NCBI GenBank assembly: GCA_040954595.2
Contig: CM082591.2
Coordinates: 6,138,001-6,202,000, forward strand
Length of the DNA: 64,000 nucleotides
Reading direction: 5' to 3'
From: Balanoglossus misakiensis
Taxonomy: Eukaryota > Hemichordata
Part shown: in pieces, positions 43,270 to 57,200 of the stretch
How positions within the stretch are numbered: position 1 is the stretch's first letter
Layout of the letters: every line of letters starts with the position of its first letter
The notes under the pieces: model-generated
Database searches by the model: none
The model's input: only the letters and a program-made list of their open reading frames with translations
What the model was told of the DNA's origin: nothing
Program-made: the position numbers and the translations under genes

Positions 43270-46200
43270 TTAATAATATAATCCGCTCCGACGAATAAGA
43301 GGATTGAAGGTGTACCGGTTCATTATTTTCCACTTTGTTCTTAGGTTATAGCTGCAGACCATGCAAGAAGGTTTGCTTTCATGGGACCACATGGTTTGAA
43401 AGGGTGTTAAAAGTTTGCCACAGGCCTGCCTACTCAAGTTGCTCGCTTCATTTTGCTCCGGTGTTCTTATATGAGCGAGCCGCATTCTCTATAAGTTGGC
43501 AATTGAAATTTTTAATACATTTTCTAATACCCCCTCCCCCGGAATCTTCCTTCCATGCTTACTGGAGTAATATTGCCTGATGATGACGACAATGCATGCA
43601 TGCATGCGTGCGTACGTCCGTACGTACGTACGTACATACATACGTACGTACGTACGTACATACACACATACATACATACATACATACATACATACATACA
43701 TACATACATACATACATACATACATACATACATACATACATACATACATACATACATACATACATACATACATACATACATACATACATACATACATACA
43801 TACATACATACATACATACATACATACATACATACATACATACATACATACATACATACATACATACATACATACATACATACATACATACATACATACA
43901 TACATACATACATACATACATACATACATACATACGTCCTCTGCTCTTTTGAGTGCATCTTTACCTCATTTGCATATCTTGATTAGGTTGTTGGTCCGCC
44001 TAATTGTCTCAAAATGTAACCTTTGAGTATTTGATAAAAACAATTGCAACATTTTGGTCAATAATCGTTTGACATTCTGTAGTCATGTGACAAAAAGAAT
44101 CAAAACACACCGAGAACTGGAATAGAATTTCACAACTTATGCAAGATGCTTTTGTGTGAGATTATACTGGTCTCAAAACGCTGGTTGTCGGCACGTTGGT
44201 CCCAGACACAGTCCCTCAAGAAAGGGTTTCCCGACCGTCTCTCTTGAGGGACTGTGTCCCAGAGTATGTCATCGCAGAACGTTGAACTTTGACCCGTACC
44301 TATCACCGGCCACGCTTCCGCCATTCTTGAAATTCGCGAGAGGCGTATATTGTCCAACAGGCACTACAGCATTGTCTGTCTGTAATGGGGGGTTACTTGA
44401 AAGAATTGCTAACAGGGGGAAATCACTCTTCTGTGGCAAACGCACAGTCATCTTGGGTGTAGCCCCCGCTTTGTGATAGAGCGCAGAGGGAATGTGATTA
44501 TAAAGCCTGCCAGTTCCCAGGCGAACTGTCAGAACGGCCCGCACAACAACAGACACCTGTTGCCGGTCGCTCGGCAGGAAGAGCGATTCGCGACTCAGTA
44601 TGGCTTTGACGAGGTAGATGACCTTGTCACACCACGTCCCACGCTCTTGAAGGACAGTGTTCCGCCGACCGATATTCTCCGAAATCAAACCTTGACTACA
44701 CGCCCTAACGCACGCGGTTATCAATGATACCAAAGTGTGGTCGCCTTCAGACCTCTATAAAAATCTATGTTTAGCATAGTCTCGGTTACCCAGAGCCCTC
44801 TGCTTCTTCCGTTAGGCACTCCAGAAAGAGGGTCTGGGGAAACCCGGTAGACAAATCGCCAGGCGGAATCGGGACAGCTGCGATGCATGACGGGAGATTA
44901 ATATTCGATACGATATTATGATATGACGATATTAGAAAACTTTTACCAAACTTCTCTCTCTCTTTTCAATTTGTATACAGTTTTAGCAGGTCTAGCACTT
45001 CTCAGCATGTTTTCTTTATCGTATGTCATACATGTCGGCCGTGGGTTCGCGCGCAGGACGTCGCCATTTTGGAATATTAATCTCCCGTCATGCATCGCAG
45101 CTGTCCCGATTCCGCCTGGCGATTTGTCTACCGGGTTTCCCCAGACCCTCTTTCTGGAGTGCCTAACGGAAGAAGCAGAGGGCTCTGGGTAACCGAGACT
45201 ATGTTGAGCATGGTCTCGCCGTTAACATTCACGTTAGCATTCACGGTCAACAAATTTGCTTCCAAATAAACAATAGACAAAAAGGTGTTTACATGCCCAT
45301 GTCAGCAAAGGTAGCCTTTAAGAAAAGCAGCCTAACCACACATTTTGTATCTTCCGACTTAGTCGTAGACCATACAATATATTTAGGTCAGTTTTATTGA
45401 ACTTCGTTTGAAATAGCTCTAGTGGTCTTGTCGATAATGCGACCTGAATGTTTGCTATGCGTGCTACGCTAATTGCCCTGTACAACATGTACACACACTG
45501 CGTTGTAGTCGAAAGTCTTTTCCTGACCGGCAGGTTTGTTGAATCATGGACGTATTGCTTCGTCTCCTCTTAAATGCAAAAAATTAGACGTAGGACCCTT
45601 GAACTTTTGAAGTGAGAGTGATTTTAAAATGTCTTGTTTTTTTAGCATGCTTATAAAGATCGGTTCGCCATTTGGTCAAATATGCGTCGATTTTTTCTGT
45701 TTTCACTTCTTTATGTTCGTTACATCGAGACAAAAAAATGGTGATAATTTTACAGTAATTTACCACTTCTTTGTGACTTAAACAGCAAGTTTTTCGTGAG
45801 TACTGCTGAGAGCACCCGAGGGGGTGTGTCACTGTGTATGTTGACAGCGGCAACGGTCACCCGACGTCAAAAGACAGCGAAGACAAAGAGAACACAATAG
45901 GTGTGAATGGGCTTAAGCGACAGTCCTAAGTCCTTCTCTTTTTATATATTCTAACATCAGCGAAAATGCAATTTGTGCTTATGGGAGAAATACTTTATCA
46001 TATGTAGACCAAATATGGACACACCGAACAAGCAAGAGAAAAAGAGAGAGGGGGAGGGAGAGAAAGAGAGGGAGAGAGAGGGGAGGGATGGTGTGTGAGA
46101 GAGAGGGGGGAAGAGAGAGAGAGAGAGACTGACAGACAGATTATGTGTCGCTCGGAAACGCTTGGTTTAATCACGCGTTTCACTTACCTTATCCCTAAAT

Positions 46201-46677
46201 GGTGCCACCTTACTGCTTTTCATCTCGGAAGTGAAATAACTTCTGTTTCGTCCCCTTCCTTTCTATCACAGTGCTCCACTTTCGGGGAGCGTCTCTGACT
46301 TGGGTCGACGTCGGCAAGTCTGGCGATATCAAACAAGTGCATCTAGTTTTGTTCTCTGTTTTCAAAGTGACACGCAGCACATTTGAATATTGCAAAGACT
46401 TGGAAAGTTTTGAGGGCTATTATGTTTATTGTCACCGACGGTTTTGTGATACCACTTTGAACACAGGAAAAATAACTTTGGGCAGAAAAACGTAGCTAGG
46501 CAACACAAATTTAGTTTAGAATGGTATAAAACGTTCATTTGTTCAGGTAAAATTATCTTAGTGGGAACCGATGGAAAACTATTCATCATTTTAAGAAAGA
46601 ACATAGCCCAGTGTGTCGTATTTCAATTGAGATTACAACCATAATACATATATCCTGTCCTAAGGTAATTGAATAGT
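43270..46677. repeat. 3.4-kb tandem unit 2
   Basis: A 3408-bp unit essentially identical to 39870-43269, including its foldback transposon. It differs mainly in the length and leader of the CATA array (43594-43935). Confidence 0.9.
44778..45200. mobile_element. 423-bp foldback transposon, copy in unit 2
   Basis: Same element and flanks as 41370-41792, carried along by the tandem duplication rather than by a separate insertion. Confidence 0.88.
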
Positions 46678-47456
46678 TTAATAATATAATCCGCTCCGAC
46701 GAATAAGAGGATTGAAGGTGTACCGGTTCATTATTTTCCACTTTGTTCTTAGGTTATAGCTGCAGACCATGCAAGAAGGTTTGCTTTCATGGGACCACAT
46801 GGTTTGAAAGGGTGTTAAAGGTTTGCCACAGGCCTGCCTACTCAAGTTGCTCGCTTTATTTTGCTCCGGTGTTCTTATATGAGCGAGCCGCATTCTCTAT
46901 AAGTTGGCAATTGAAATTTTTAATACATTTTCTAATACCCCCTCCCCCGGAATCTTCCTTCCATGCTTACTGGAGTAATATTGCCTGATGATGACGACAA
47001 TGCATGCATGCATACATGCATGCATGCATGCGTGCGTGCGTGCGTACGTCCGTACGTACGTACGTACATACATACGTACGTACGTACGTACATACACACA
47101 TACATACATACATACATACATACATACATACATACATACATACATACATACATACATACATACATACATACATACATACATACATACATACATACATACA
47201 TACATACATACATACATACATACATACATACATACATACATACATACATACATACATACATACATACATACATACATACATACATACATACATACATACA
47301 TACATACATACATACATACATACATACATACATACATACATACATACATACATACATACATACATACATACATACATACATACATACATACATACATACA
47401 TACATACATACATACATACATACATACATACATACATACATACATACATACATACA
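46678..47456. repeat. Truncated third tandem unit ending in (CATA)n
   Basis: Follows unit 2 in the same orientation and stops inside the CATA array (47095-47456, about 90 units). Unique DNA starts right after it. The breakpoint lies in the microsatellite, so either recombination or an assembly join there is possible. Confidence 0.88.
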
Positions 47457-49259
47457 TTTCAGCAGTTGAAATCTTGATAAAAGCTTTGAAAAGACAGTGA
47501 GATTAAATATAGTGATGAGTTAAGTAATTTCGTTCTCTGAAATATTGAAATTGTGTTTATGCCCTCTGTGAGCATTCTTATCAGGATTTTTATGAATATA
47601 AAATCACGTGGAATGGGCCTATGCAGTGCTAACTTAAATTCATCAGAAGTTGTCAACAATTTTAAAATTCATTAAAATCAAACAAAATTATAAACATGAG
47701 CAATTTATTCACACAATTAAAAAACTAATCGTGGTGCACTATCTTATTTGTCTAATAAATTTGACGAATTCTTAGGTTGATTCGAAAGCCATGCAGCGAA
47801 CCAAAATACCAAGTTGGAGATTGGGTGTACGCAAAGCCGTATTACAGAATCACGCAATACCTCATCGGCATTTGTGTTGGATATTTGTTGTACATGCTGA
47901 AAGGGAAGGAGGTCAAGATCCCTCGAGTATGTATTGCCAAATGTATTTATAAAGTGCTAACACATTAAAGCTCTTTCTAGAAATTTTATTTTGTTTTTAT
48001 CAAACTTTGTGTGAAGTACTGAAAGTGTTAGTTCTGAGAATATACATTGTATCTACACTATCAACAGCCGGTAAATAAAATTCACCAAAAAAAAACGCGG
48101 GTGTCAGTTGTAAACTGACGCTCGAGTTTTTCATTTCCTCCAGGGTTTAGTATCCTACAATAGGAGTCTGCCGTGGGGCAGTGCGTCAAGGATCGACACA
48201 ACTCACAGCATGCATTGAAATGAATGGTGTTCAGTCACTATTTTAATTAACTTCGAATCTTCTAATTCATAAAACGTATATAAACTGTTTTGGACGAATT
48301 TCATATGGTATGTTTCTTATCGTATACCGTTATCGTCAGTTAAGTACCTAGATGGTCAAAGTTCAATAGAAGAGTTCAATACTTCAATGTCAAACGTAAA
48401 AGGATCTCATGTTATCTGACGATACAAGTCAATGATGAGAAGCATACAAGATGAAAATCAGTGCCTACAGTGGCTGACCATGGAACTGAAAGGCGTTGAA
48501 GAAGTATACAACAGAAGCGTGCAGAGTACTATCACGTCACATGCTACATGTAGATATTGAATTCCTGGCTAAGTATAATTTACCAGCACCGTGACTCGGG
48601 GCCAGTCAACAGTCAACAAAAAAAACTAATCTACTTCTTGCAAGCTGTGTCGAAATTCTATGTAAGCAGAAGTATGTAAGTATTGATAAGTCACGTGGAC
48701 CTCTCCATTCAAATAACATAAGACAGCCAACTACATTTCAGTTTTCTGTTTCCGAGTGCAACATACAAGTAAGTTGTACACAGAATGTCCGTCTGACATG
48801 TTCAATGTCACTACCACAGTCTAGAGATTCACAATGTGTCATCGGCACTGTTTGATCTGTGAAGGCATATGGATTTTTAATATTAGCAACATTGTAGAAA
48901 AGCAAGGGATATACACGCAAGCCTCCCTTTAGGCATCATCAAAGAACTTCCGACTTTACAGCAGGCATTTGAAATAGCTTGACATGCAATATCTTTTGAA
49001 AATCTTTACAATAAATGATCTTGAACAGTTGAAACGTGCTTAAGATGATTAAAGTTTTGAGGCTTGTTTGCCAATGAATCTAATACATGTAGTTGTCATG
49101 ACAAATATGATAGAATCATTTCATGTCATTCGTTGGTCGTGTTAAATTTTATCATCGGGCCCATTTCATAATAGTACCATGTTAAAGGTTACTATCAACA
49201 TGTCAACTTTTACGATTACAGTTTCCTTGTATTATTGAAGAAAGCAGGCACATATTGAA
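47457..49259. other. Largely featureless intergenic DNA
   Basis: AT-rich sequence with one recognisable piece, the acyltransferase-3-like exon at 47776-47926. No other exon, repeat or RNA gene could be supported. Confidence 0.5.
47776..47926 (+). pseudogene. Orphan exon of an acyltransferase-3 / NRF-6-like protein
   Basis: Between an AG acceptor (TTCTTAG) and a GTATGT donor lie about 50 codons reading RKPCSEPKYQVGDWVYAKPY, then YRITQYLIGICVGYLLYML. This resembles the Y-x-KPY-x-R-x-x-x-YL-x-G-x-x-x-GY membrane segment of nose-resistant-to-fluoxetine (NRF-6) acyltransferases. No neighbouring exon of that family was found within several kilobases on either side. It is therefore a relic, or one exon of a gene with very large introns. 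Confidence 0.55.
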
Positions 49260-49351
49260 ATTACACTAAATGTTACACTTGAAAGAAATTATATAATAGA
49301 CGTCAGCCTTGACCATTCCCTGTCCAATGACGTCATGACCACGCTTCGTAC
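49260..49351 (-). other. Possible 3' UTR exon of receptor copy 2
   Basis: On the minus strand, TATTTTATTTTCAG ends just before 49351. It could pair with the GTAATT donor found one base after the stop codon of the tectonin exon (49763). Weak evidence; no poly(A) signal was assigned. Confidence 0.3.
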
Positions 49352-49762
49352 CTGAAAATAAAATACAAAATTGCAATCTGAGAAAGTGTTCGTAAATGTG
49401 TGCTGTGCATCATGTAAATTTATCTTTTAAACGACTTTGTAACAGTAAGGAAATCATGTCTGGGGCTCCTGCAAGCTCAATAATGTTAACATTTAAATTT
49501 AAAATCAAATAATTGATAAAATCGTGTGCACATGTTGCCAGTGTTTCCAGGTGCCCATCTCATAAAGTGAAACTAATTCTCAGAAAAAAAATTTAATACA
49601 CAATTTAAGACACAATATTTAAAATGAGATGATTTGCAAGTAGGTCTAGTTAGTCTTTGCATTTCAAACAAGCAAATAAAATTAAAAGTAAATAAATATG
49701 AGCGACTGCCCACCTGTTATTCCCTATTATCAAAATATAATTATTTAAATGGAATAATTACC

Positions 49763-52700
49763 TCAGTTGATGAACGACACTGACGTCATACATCGACTGT
49801 TGGCTATCTCGCCCACCCAGCTGGATTGGTACTGTGACCGTTGCCAGAGTCCGCAAGTTCCTCCAATACCAATGAGCCTACCGTCGCCATTAACGGATAT
49901 GTCACTGGCTTCGCCCTTATTGTCTACCTTGGACCAGCTTCCTTGTACACCGCCACGTATCCATATTTTCCCGTCCATGCCCACACCTAGCAGTTGGCCA
50001 CTTGGAAGGGGTGATATAGACCGGACGCAGCAACTGGAATCTGCGGGACCACTCCATGTCCCCTCGACACCAGGACGCGTCCTTAACCAATTTCCCTCAC
50101 CAATACCAACGATTGTACCATCTGGCAGAGCAGTGATGTCTATCACGCAGCAGCTGTCGTATGCAGGTCCTACCCATGCGGCGGTTTCACTGGTTTTAGT
50201 ATAAAGCTCGTTATCAGTACCAACACCAACTATTGTACCATCCGCAAGGACAGTGAGGGCGATCATGCAACAAGAGTCCGGGAGAGGCCCAGTCCATGTC
50301 CCTTCAATATCTTCACGTTTATATATCAGTTGGTCTGTTCCAACCCCATACATCGGTTCAGCTGTGAATTAATACACAACTAAATGAATATCCGTAACAT
50401 GGCAAACCTGATACTCGGTTATTGTTTAATGTCTTGTTTTCTCGATTCTTAGGGCTAGGATCAAATGGTGCTTCTTCTTGCTGATGTGAATCTCTGTATT
50501 ACACAACCGTGTTGCATGACACGTGTCACTGAAATCCCTTATCTACTTACCACTCCTGCAGGAAGTAAACGGTACACAACCAGGGCCAACCTGGTCGTTT
50601 GGTCCATACCAAAACCAGTTACTGTGTGCTGTCGGTGACACTTCGACGCAGATATGAGTGAAACTATCGCAATTTACTTGGGACAGGTCAAAACTTGTCG
50701 TGATCGCAAAGTTGATAAGCGCATTTGTTCGATCCGCTGGCAAGTTTGCTTCAACTCTGTCACCGTTGGTCGAACCGGTCAAGAACGCATTGACTTTCAA
50801 CAGATCCATGGTGATTGTAACTGACAGATCGAAATCATTCGGTACTCCCATAACAACATCAACTGTTCCGCTAACTTGCAATGGGCTCTGAGTTTCCGGG
50901 GCCACTTGAACTAGATGAAAGGAATATAGGAGTTAACACAGAGAAATTCCACCAGGAAAACAACTGCGATAACTTCTTAGCTTCCATATTTCAAAATTCA
51001 AAATTTCCACCAAACAAAGAACAAAAATGTGCAAAAGTGCAACAATTTCTTTAAGCCTACCGATACAGGTTCCATTCACAGCCAGACAACCGGAAAGAAC
51101 GTCGCCTCCAGACCATTTCCATGGAAACACGGAGTTACCACCAGGGAATACACCAATGCAGATAAACTTGACGTCGTCACAACCGATATCAACCAAGTCT
51201 GTTTCCATGAAAGTAACGTTATACATGGATATTGATATGTTCGGTGAGATAGACAAGGTACCGGAAGTGACGTTGGTTGGTGGAGAAGTCACAAGAGCTG
51301 GGTCTTCCTCGGTAGTTTTCAGGTTCAAATTCATGCCGAATACATGGTTAATTTCACTGGAGAACTGTGCTGTGTCCGGTCCAATCGCTATGCTAACGTC
51401 AAGGGAAAAGCGTTTCGATGAACCCATGACGAGGTCAGCATTACTATTGGAACTAACACTCACATCGAGAGATAGTCCGTCGATTTGATCTGAAGGGAAT
51501 AAGAAAGCTAAACGTATATTTGATGATCTAGTAAACGTATATCTGCCAGCTTCATGTTCCATCGACAATCAATTTAAACATGTGCATCTGATACAAATGC
51601 ACTGCAGAATGCTACATGTTCGAGTTGTATATCTACAAGGATACGCACGAGAAAAATTACCCAGAAATAGTTGCATCTCTGAAGCTCTGATTACGAATAG
51701 AAACCATAATTTTAATTCTAACTCACGTGTACAAGTCGTCACCTGAACACAGTTTGTGATGCACCAGTCTTCGTAAAGCCACAAAAAGGGGGCGTCCTTC
51801 ATAGGAGAAATGTCGGCGCATACATACGGGTACATTGCACAGCCCATATCACGGAGGTCGTAGGTTGCCGTCAGGTTTTCCATGTTCACGTTTGAATTTG
51901 GAAGAATGACGGCCATTGTTGGAGAGATATGATCAGCTAATACTTTCTTCGAGTGTGGATGCCCTGTTGCATTGGCGGAGAAGTAGAGCTGAACGTCGAA
52001 TAAGATATCCTCCATACTTGTGTAGTTTCCCGTATCATTTCCGAGGTACAAATCAACACCAATGCATAACAACTGTGATGTTCCCATGGTTACGTTTATG
52101 TCTGCAAACAGTTGCATATCAATTGGATCAATGGGGTCTGTGAAGAAGAGATGAAAAACCATTATGTATGAACATGGCATTGTGCATTGAAAACTTCCTG
52201 GAAATGGGTTATCCATGATTCTTAAGGCGGTACATTGCATGTAATGAGTATTCAAAGTTCCGACTGATAGCTTACGTGTTTCTTAACCTGTAAAATAGAG
52301 TCACGCAAGTGTTGATACGGTACAAAAACGTCACAAATGTCATGACATCAATCTAATGTTTGATAGGGGCTGTGGGAACGCCAAGACCTAATCATCATTA
52401 TTGAACTTATATACTCACAGAGACAATCTCCTATCTTTACACAGGCAGTTCTCTTCACGTCGCCTGTCCACTGCCAAACTTCTGTGTCAACTGGATAAAT
52501 CTCAACACAAATGAAGTTGTAGTGGTTGCACGGTATAGGATCTAAGTTGGCCTGAACATCTACTAGCACAGCCATATGATTAGAAAGTGTGACGTCATGT
52601 CCGGGTACAACAGCTGTTGTCCTGTGGGTCTGCGTTGCCCCCTCATCTCCTAGTGTTACGAGCGCTGACGTTTCTGTTGTATTGACATGCACGCCGGTTG

Positions 52701-54024
52701 TTTGGTCTGCACCACTGGAAGTCCCAGTTGCCATTGTTGTATTACCCAGAGAGCTATTCGTGGGAGCAGTCTCTTGGGAAGCTGTCGACGAAACCAAGTC
52801 ACCCCCAGCCCCGCTGACGTCAGAAACAGCCAGGAAAGCGTTGATTGAAAACAAATCCGCTGCAGTGCCCTCTACTGTTCGGCTGGCGTAAACGATCGGC
52901 AGTTCAATGTTCAAATGGAAGTCAATCTGCCGACCTTGCACAACATCCGGGATATAATCAGGGTGGACGCGGAGGGTTGGAGTCGCACTGATCAATGCTT
53001 CCGAAAGAGAAAGAGATTTAACCACGTCATTTTGTGCTAGTGTCTATTTTAGGGTTAATAATTAATGTTAGCAAAGGCAACGTGAGATGGGTAGTTTATA
53101 TAGCTGTTGTTACAAAATTGCAGCCATTGGTGTTACTAACATGTCAAGTATCGTGTGATAAGGAACAGTGGCTAAAACTGGCCTACTAAGAAGAAGCAAA
53201 AAGACCAAGGGCAGATGGAAGCCAATCCATTTATATACGCACACGTATCTGCCATCGATGCCAACTAACAGCAACTATAGCGTTTATTTACCTACTCGCA
53301 CACAGTGTTATTTTTGTTTAAATACATATTATAACTGGCAAATAATTGAAAATCCAACAGAATACTGTAGAATTTTGTTCTGCACATTTATTGAAACACT
53401 CTGATCATTTTGACCATGACAATACTTTTGGTATGTTTAATTAGAAAAGGAGATTATGTTATCAATTACCTGGACTCGACGGTTGTGGTGTATGCAATGG
53501 CATGGGCGTAGTCTCAGGATTTCCAACGGACTGTCCCTTTCCACCAAGGCCGAACATTTCCTCTTAAGAAGGAATCAACATAAGCATGTACTCAAATTGC
53601 CTAACTAGGTTAGTATGAATACATACGAATATTTATAAGTTAACGTGTGATTAAAGATGTTTGCATATTTCGAAGAGCAATACATTTTTACCCGCCTGCA
53701 AGAAAACTTGATAAAGGGAAGAAATTAAATGGTTGTTCTCTATTAAATCGTGATTGAGATGGACCAAAAATACATACCAGAAAATAGTCCAACCGCAGCA
53801 CCACCACCAGCGAGTATCAGCCCCGCGGTGAGAAGGACTCCGATGATAACCTTCCGCCGCCGTTTTTGGCCCGTCTTGACATCGGTCTGTGAAGCAAACC
53901 AAATATATATATTGTGACGTTCCCGCCTTTGAAAACCGGTAGCGCAGACGGACCAGCTCTCTCCACACACGGCAGTCGGAACTCGCCGGAAAGCAAACGT
54001 CTCGTCGAAGATATCGGCCCACAC
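49763..54024 (-). CDS. Type II membrane receptor, copy 2: four novel repeats plus tectonin-like propeller
   Basis: Minus-strand exons: 54024-53778, 53562-53470, 52997-52419, 52137-51727, 51489-51061, 50910-50551 and 50361-49763 (TGA). All junctions are phase 1. The membrane anchor, linker and repeats 1-3 are almost identical to the gene at 31249-37455 (offset 16569 bp). Repeat 4 is diverged and 16 codons shorter. Instead of hevein and fucolectin modules, one last exon encodes about 198 aa made of five repeats of roughly 40 aa with the pattern GVG-x-D-x-x-[LI]-Y-x-[KR], a Trp-x-GP segment, DSCC and LPDGTIVG. This resembles tectonin/tachylectin beta-propeller lectins, and sugar or microbe binding at the cell surface is inferred. 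A GTAATT donor lies one base after the stop codon, and an acceptor at 49352 suggests a spliced 3' UTR exon. The protein is predicted intact. Confidence 0.83.
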
Positions 54025-54190
54025 CGAACTGCTACGGCGAACACGACTTAGATCTCGCGATCGGTGACCCGGGGCTGGCTATCCGGTAGGGATTAAACCG
54101 GACTAATCAGGAAACGTTGCACAGAGCCGAAACTTGGGGCTAACACGTGACCCAGAACGCACTTCTGATTGGTGTAGAACCCACGAAGGG
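54025..54190 (-). promoter_or_regulatory. GC-rich 5' region of receptor copy 2
   Basis: Paralogous to 37456-37620 and almost identical to it, so the two genes probably share promoter activity. Inferred from position and CpG content only. Confidence 0.4.
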
Positions 54191-54366
54191 CAAGATGGGG
54201 AAACCCCTCCATCCGTGTCACTCATACAAGACAGCCCAGTAACGGTCACCATGGCAACACCACCACGAAAGTGAAGCCATACAAAACACCATGCAGAATA
54301 ATAAATCACATGGAATAGCAATTCAATAACAATAGGGAGAGAGGGAGGGAGAGAGAGGATTGAGAG

Positions 54367-54404
<38 letters not shown>

Positions 54405-57200
54405 GAGGAGAGACAGAGAGAGAGGGGAGGGAGAGAGAGAAAGAAGAGAGAGAGGAGGGAGAGATTATGCGTGTCGCTCGGCAACACTTGGTTTGAAAGG
54501 CGGTCGTCGTCTAGTCTGCGGCTGTTGGTATGGGTCGCATGTGACACACTTTCTAGCAGGACTTTTCTTACATGGGCGTACAATCTAACTGCTGCAGTGT
54601 CCAAATTGAAAGCAATATGTTTGGCACTTTGGTATTACAGTGTACATCACGGCAAACAATTTGTCGATTAGTCATCACATTCCAAGTTCATTTGATTGAC
54701 ATATTGGTTAGCAAGATCTCCCTGAACACTGAGAACAAGACATGAATATGACAGCTATAACATGAAAGGAATCCACACTCTGAGGTCTTATCACAAGCCC
54801 AATGTGGTCTAAACATTATGCATCACTGTATACATGTAGACAAAAGTTGTCTCAACATTGAATAACTGGGTAGCGACCATAAATTGATTCCCTGAATGTT
54901 CACTCTTGTCCGTTGTACACGATGTAGAGATTGAGTACAGTTTACAAGTATTTCAGCATGTTTCAAGCAGTAAAACACCATGAAAAGCTTTTCATTTTAA
55001 ACAAAATTCTCTTTAAGGTTGAAATTACTCGTGATGACTCTTTTGCTCCGACTGAATTAGCTTGACGTAAGCTATTAAATTCTTTCAGAAATTGTTTTGA
55101 CTGAACGATGAAAACTGCCTTATTAATACTGCACAATTGTTACAAGAAATTTCTCAAGTTTGGACTTCCCATCAGGTCGACGTCATCCTAAATCCGAAGA
55201 TAGCTGTTTGTTTACCACGGCAAAAAACTTCATATCAAACATTCATATCATGCAGTTATTACAGCCAGATGGTAAGCGGCTACAATTCCACGTTTCAAGT
55301 CCATAATCGCCCTTTCCCCTTACCTTATCCCTAAATGGCGCCACTTTATTGTTTTTCATCTCGGAGGTGAAATAACTTCAGTTTCGTCCCCTTCCTTTCT
55401 ATCACAGTACTTCACTTTCGGTGAGCGTCTCTGACTTGGGTCGACGTCGGCAAGTCTCGCGAAATCCAACAAGTGAATCTAGTTTTGTTCTCTGTTCTCA
55501 AAGTGACACGCAGCACATTCTGAATATTGCAAAGACTTGGAATGTTTTGAGGGCTATTATGTTTTTTGTCTGTCACCGACGGTCATACCACTTTGAACAC
55601 AGGAAAAATAACTTTGGGCAGAAAAACGTAGCTAGGCAACACAAATTTAGTTTAGAATGGTATAAAACGTTCATTGTTCAGGTAAAATTATCTTAGTGGG
55701 AACCGATGGAACACTATTCACCATTTTACGAAAGAACATAGCCCAGTGTGTCGTATTTCAATTGAGATTACAACCATAATACATATATCCTGTCCTAAGG
55801 TAATTGAATAGTTTAATAATATAATCCGCTCCGACGAATAAGAGGATTGAAGGTGTACCGGTTCATTATTTTCCACTTTGTTCTTAGGTTATAGCTGCAC
55901 ACCATGCAAGAAGGTTTGCTTTCATGGGACCACATGGTTTGAAAGGGTGTTAAAAGTTTGCCACAGGCCTGCCTACTCAAGTTGCTCGCTTCATTTTGCT
56001 CCGGTGTTCTTATATGAGCGAGCCGCATTCTCTATAAGTTGGCAATTGAAATTTTTAATACATTTTCTAATACCCCCTCCCCCGGAATCTTCCTTCCATG
56101 CTTACTGGAGTAATATTGCCTGATGATGACGACAATGCATGCATGCATACATGTACATGCATGCATGCGTGCGTGCGTGCGTACGTCCGTACGTACGTAC
56201 ATGAGAGCAATGCCGTGAATTCAGCTTTTCTATTATCAGTGGTCGCGCTTGTTTTTTTATTTCCCGAGTCTCTGGGAACGCAATGAAACCACAAATTGCG
56301 TCCTCTGCTCTTTTGAGTGCATCTTTACCTCATTTGCATATCTTGATTAGGTTGTTGGTCCGCCTAATTGTCTCAAAATGTAACCTTTGAGTATTTGATA
56401 AAAACAATTGCAACATTTTGGTCAATAATCGTTTGACATTCTGTAGTCATGTGACAAAAAGAATCAAAACACACCGAGAACTGGAATAGAATTTCACAAC
56501 TTATGCAAGATGCTTTTGTGTGAGATTATACTGGTCTCAAAACGCTGGTTGTCGGCATGTTGGTCCCAGACACAGTCCCTCAAGAAAGGGTTTCCCGACC
56601 GTCTCTCTTGAGGGACTGTGTCCCAGAGTATGTCATCGCAGAACGTTGAACTTTGACCCGTACCTATCACCGGCCACGCTTCCGCCATTCTTGAAATTCG
56701 CGAGAGGCGTATATTGTCCAACAGGCACTACAGCATTGTCTGTCTGTAATGGGGGGTTACTTGAAAGAATTGCTAACAAGGGGAAATCGCTCTTCTGTGG
56801 CAAACGCACAGCCATCTTGGGTGCAGCCCCCGCTTTGTGATAGAGCGCAGAGGGAATGTGATTTACCAGTTCGTAGGCGAACTGTCAGAACGGCCCGCAC
56901 AACAACAGACACCTGTTGCCGGTCGCTCGGCAGGAAGAGCGATTCGCGACTCAGTATGGCTTTGACGGGGTAGATGACCTTGTCACACCACGTCCCACGC
57001 TCTTGAAGGACAGTATTCCGCCGACCGACATTCTCCGAAATCAAACCTTGACTACACGCCCAAACGCACGCGGTTATCAATGATACCAAAGTGTGGTCGC
57101 CTTCAGACCTCTATAAAAATCAATGTTCAGCATGGTCTCGCCGCATTCACGGTCAACAAATTTGCTTCCAAATAAACAATAGACAAAAATGTGTTTACAT
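54191..57200. repeat. Segmental duplication copy 2, upstream part with one partial 3.4-kb unit
   Basis: 54191-55815 matches 37622-39245, and 55816-57200 matches the start of the 3.4-kb unit. Compared with units 1 and 2 this copy lacks the TTAA element (near 55813), the CATA array (replaced by about 90 bp of other sequence near 56205-56298) and the 423-bp foldback (near 57123). It has also drifted by point changes and small deletions. Confidence 0.88.

Noticed and set aside
40089-47500. Many frames of 120-186 aa rich in Tyr/Ile/His/Thr or Met/Tyr/Val/Cys
   Set aside because: They are translations of CATA microsatellites in all frames, with no non-repeat conserved part.
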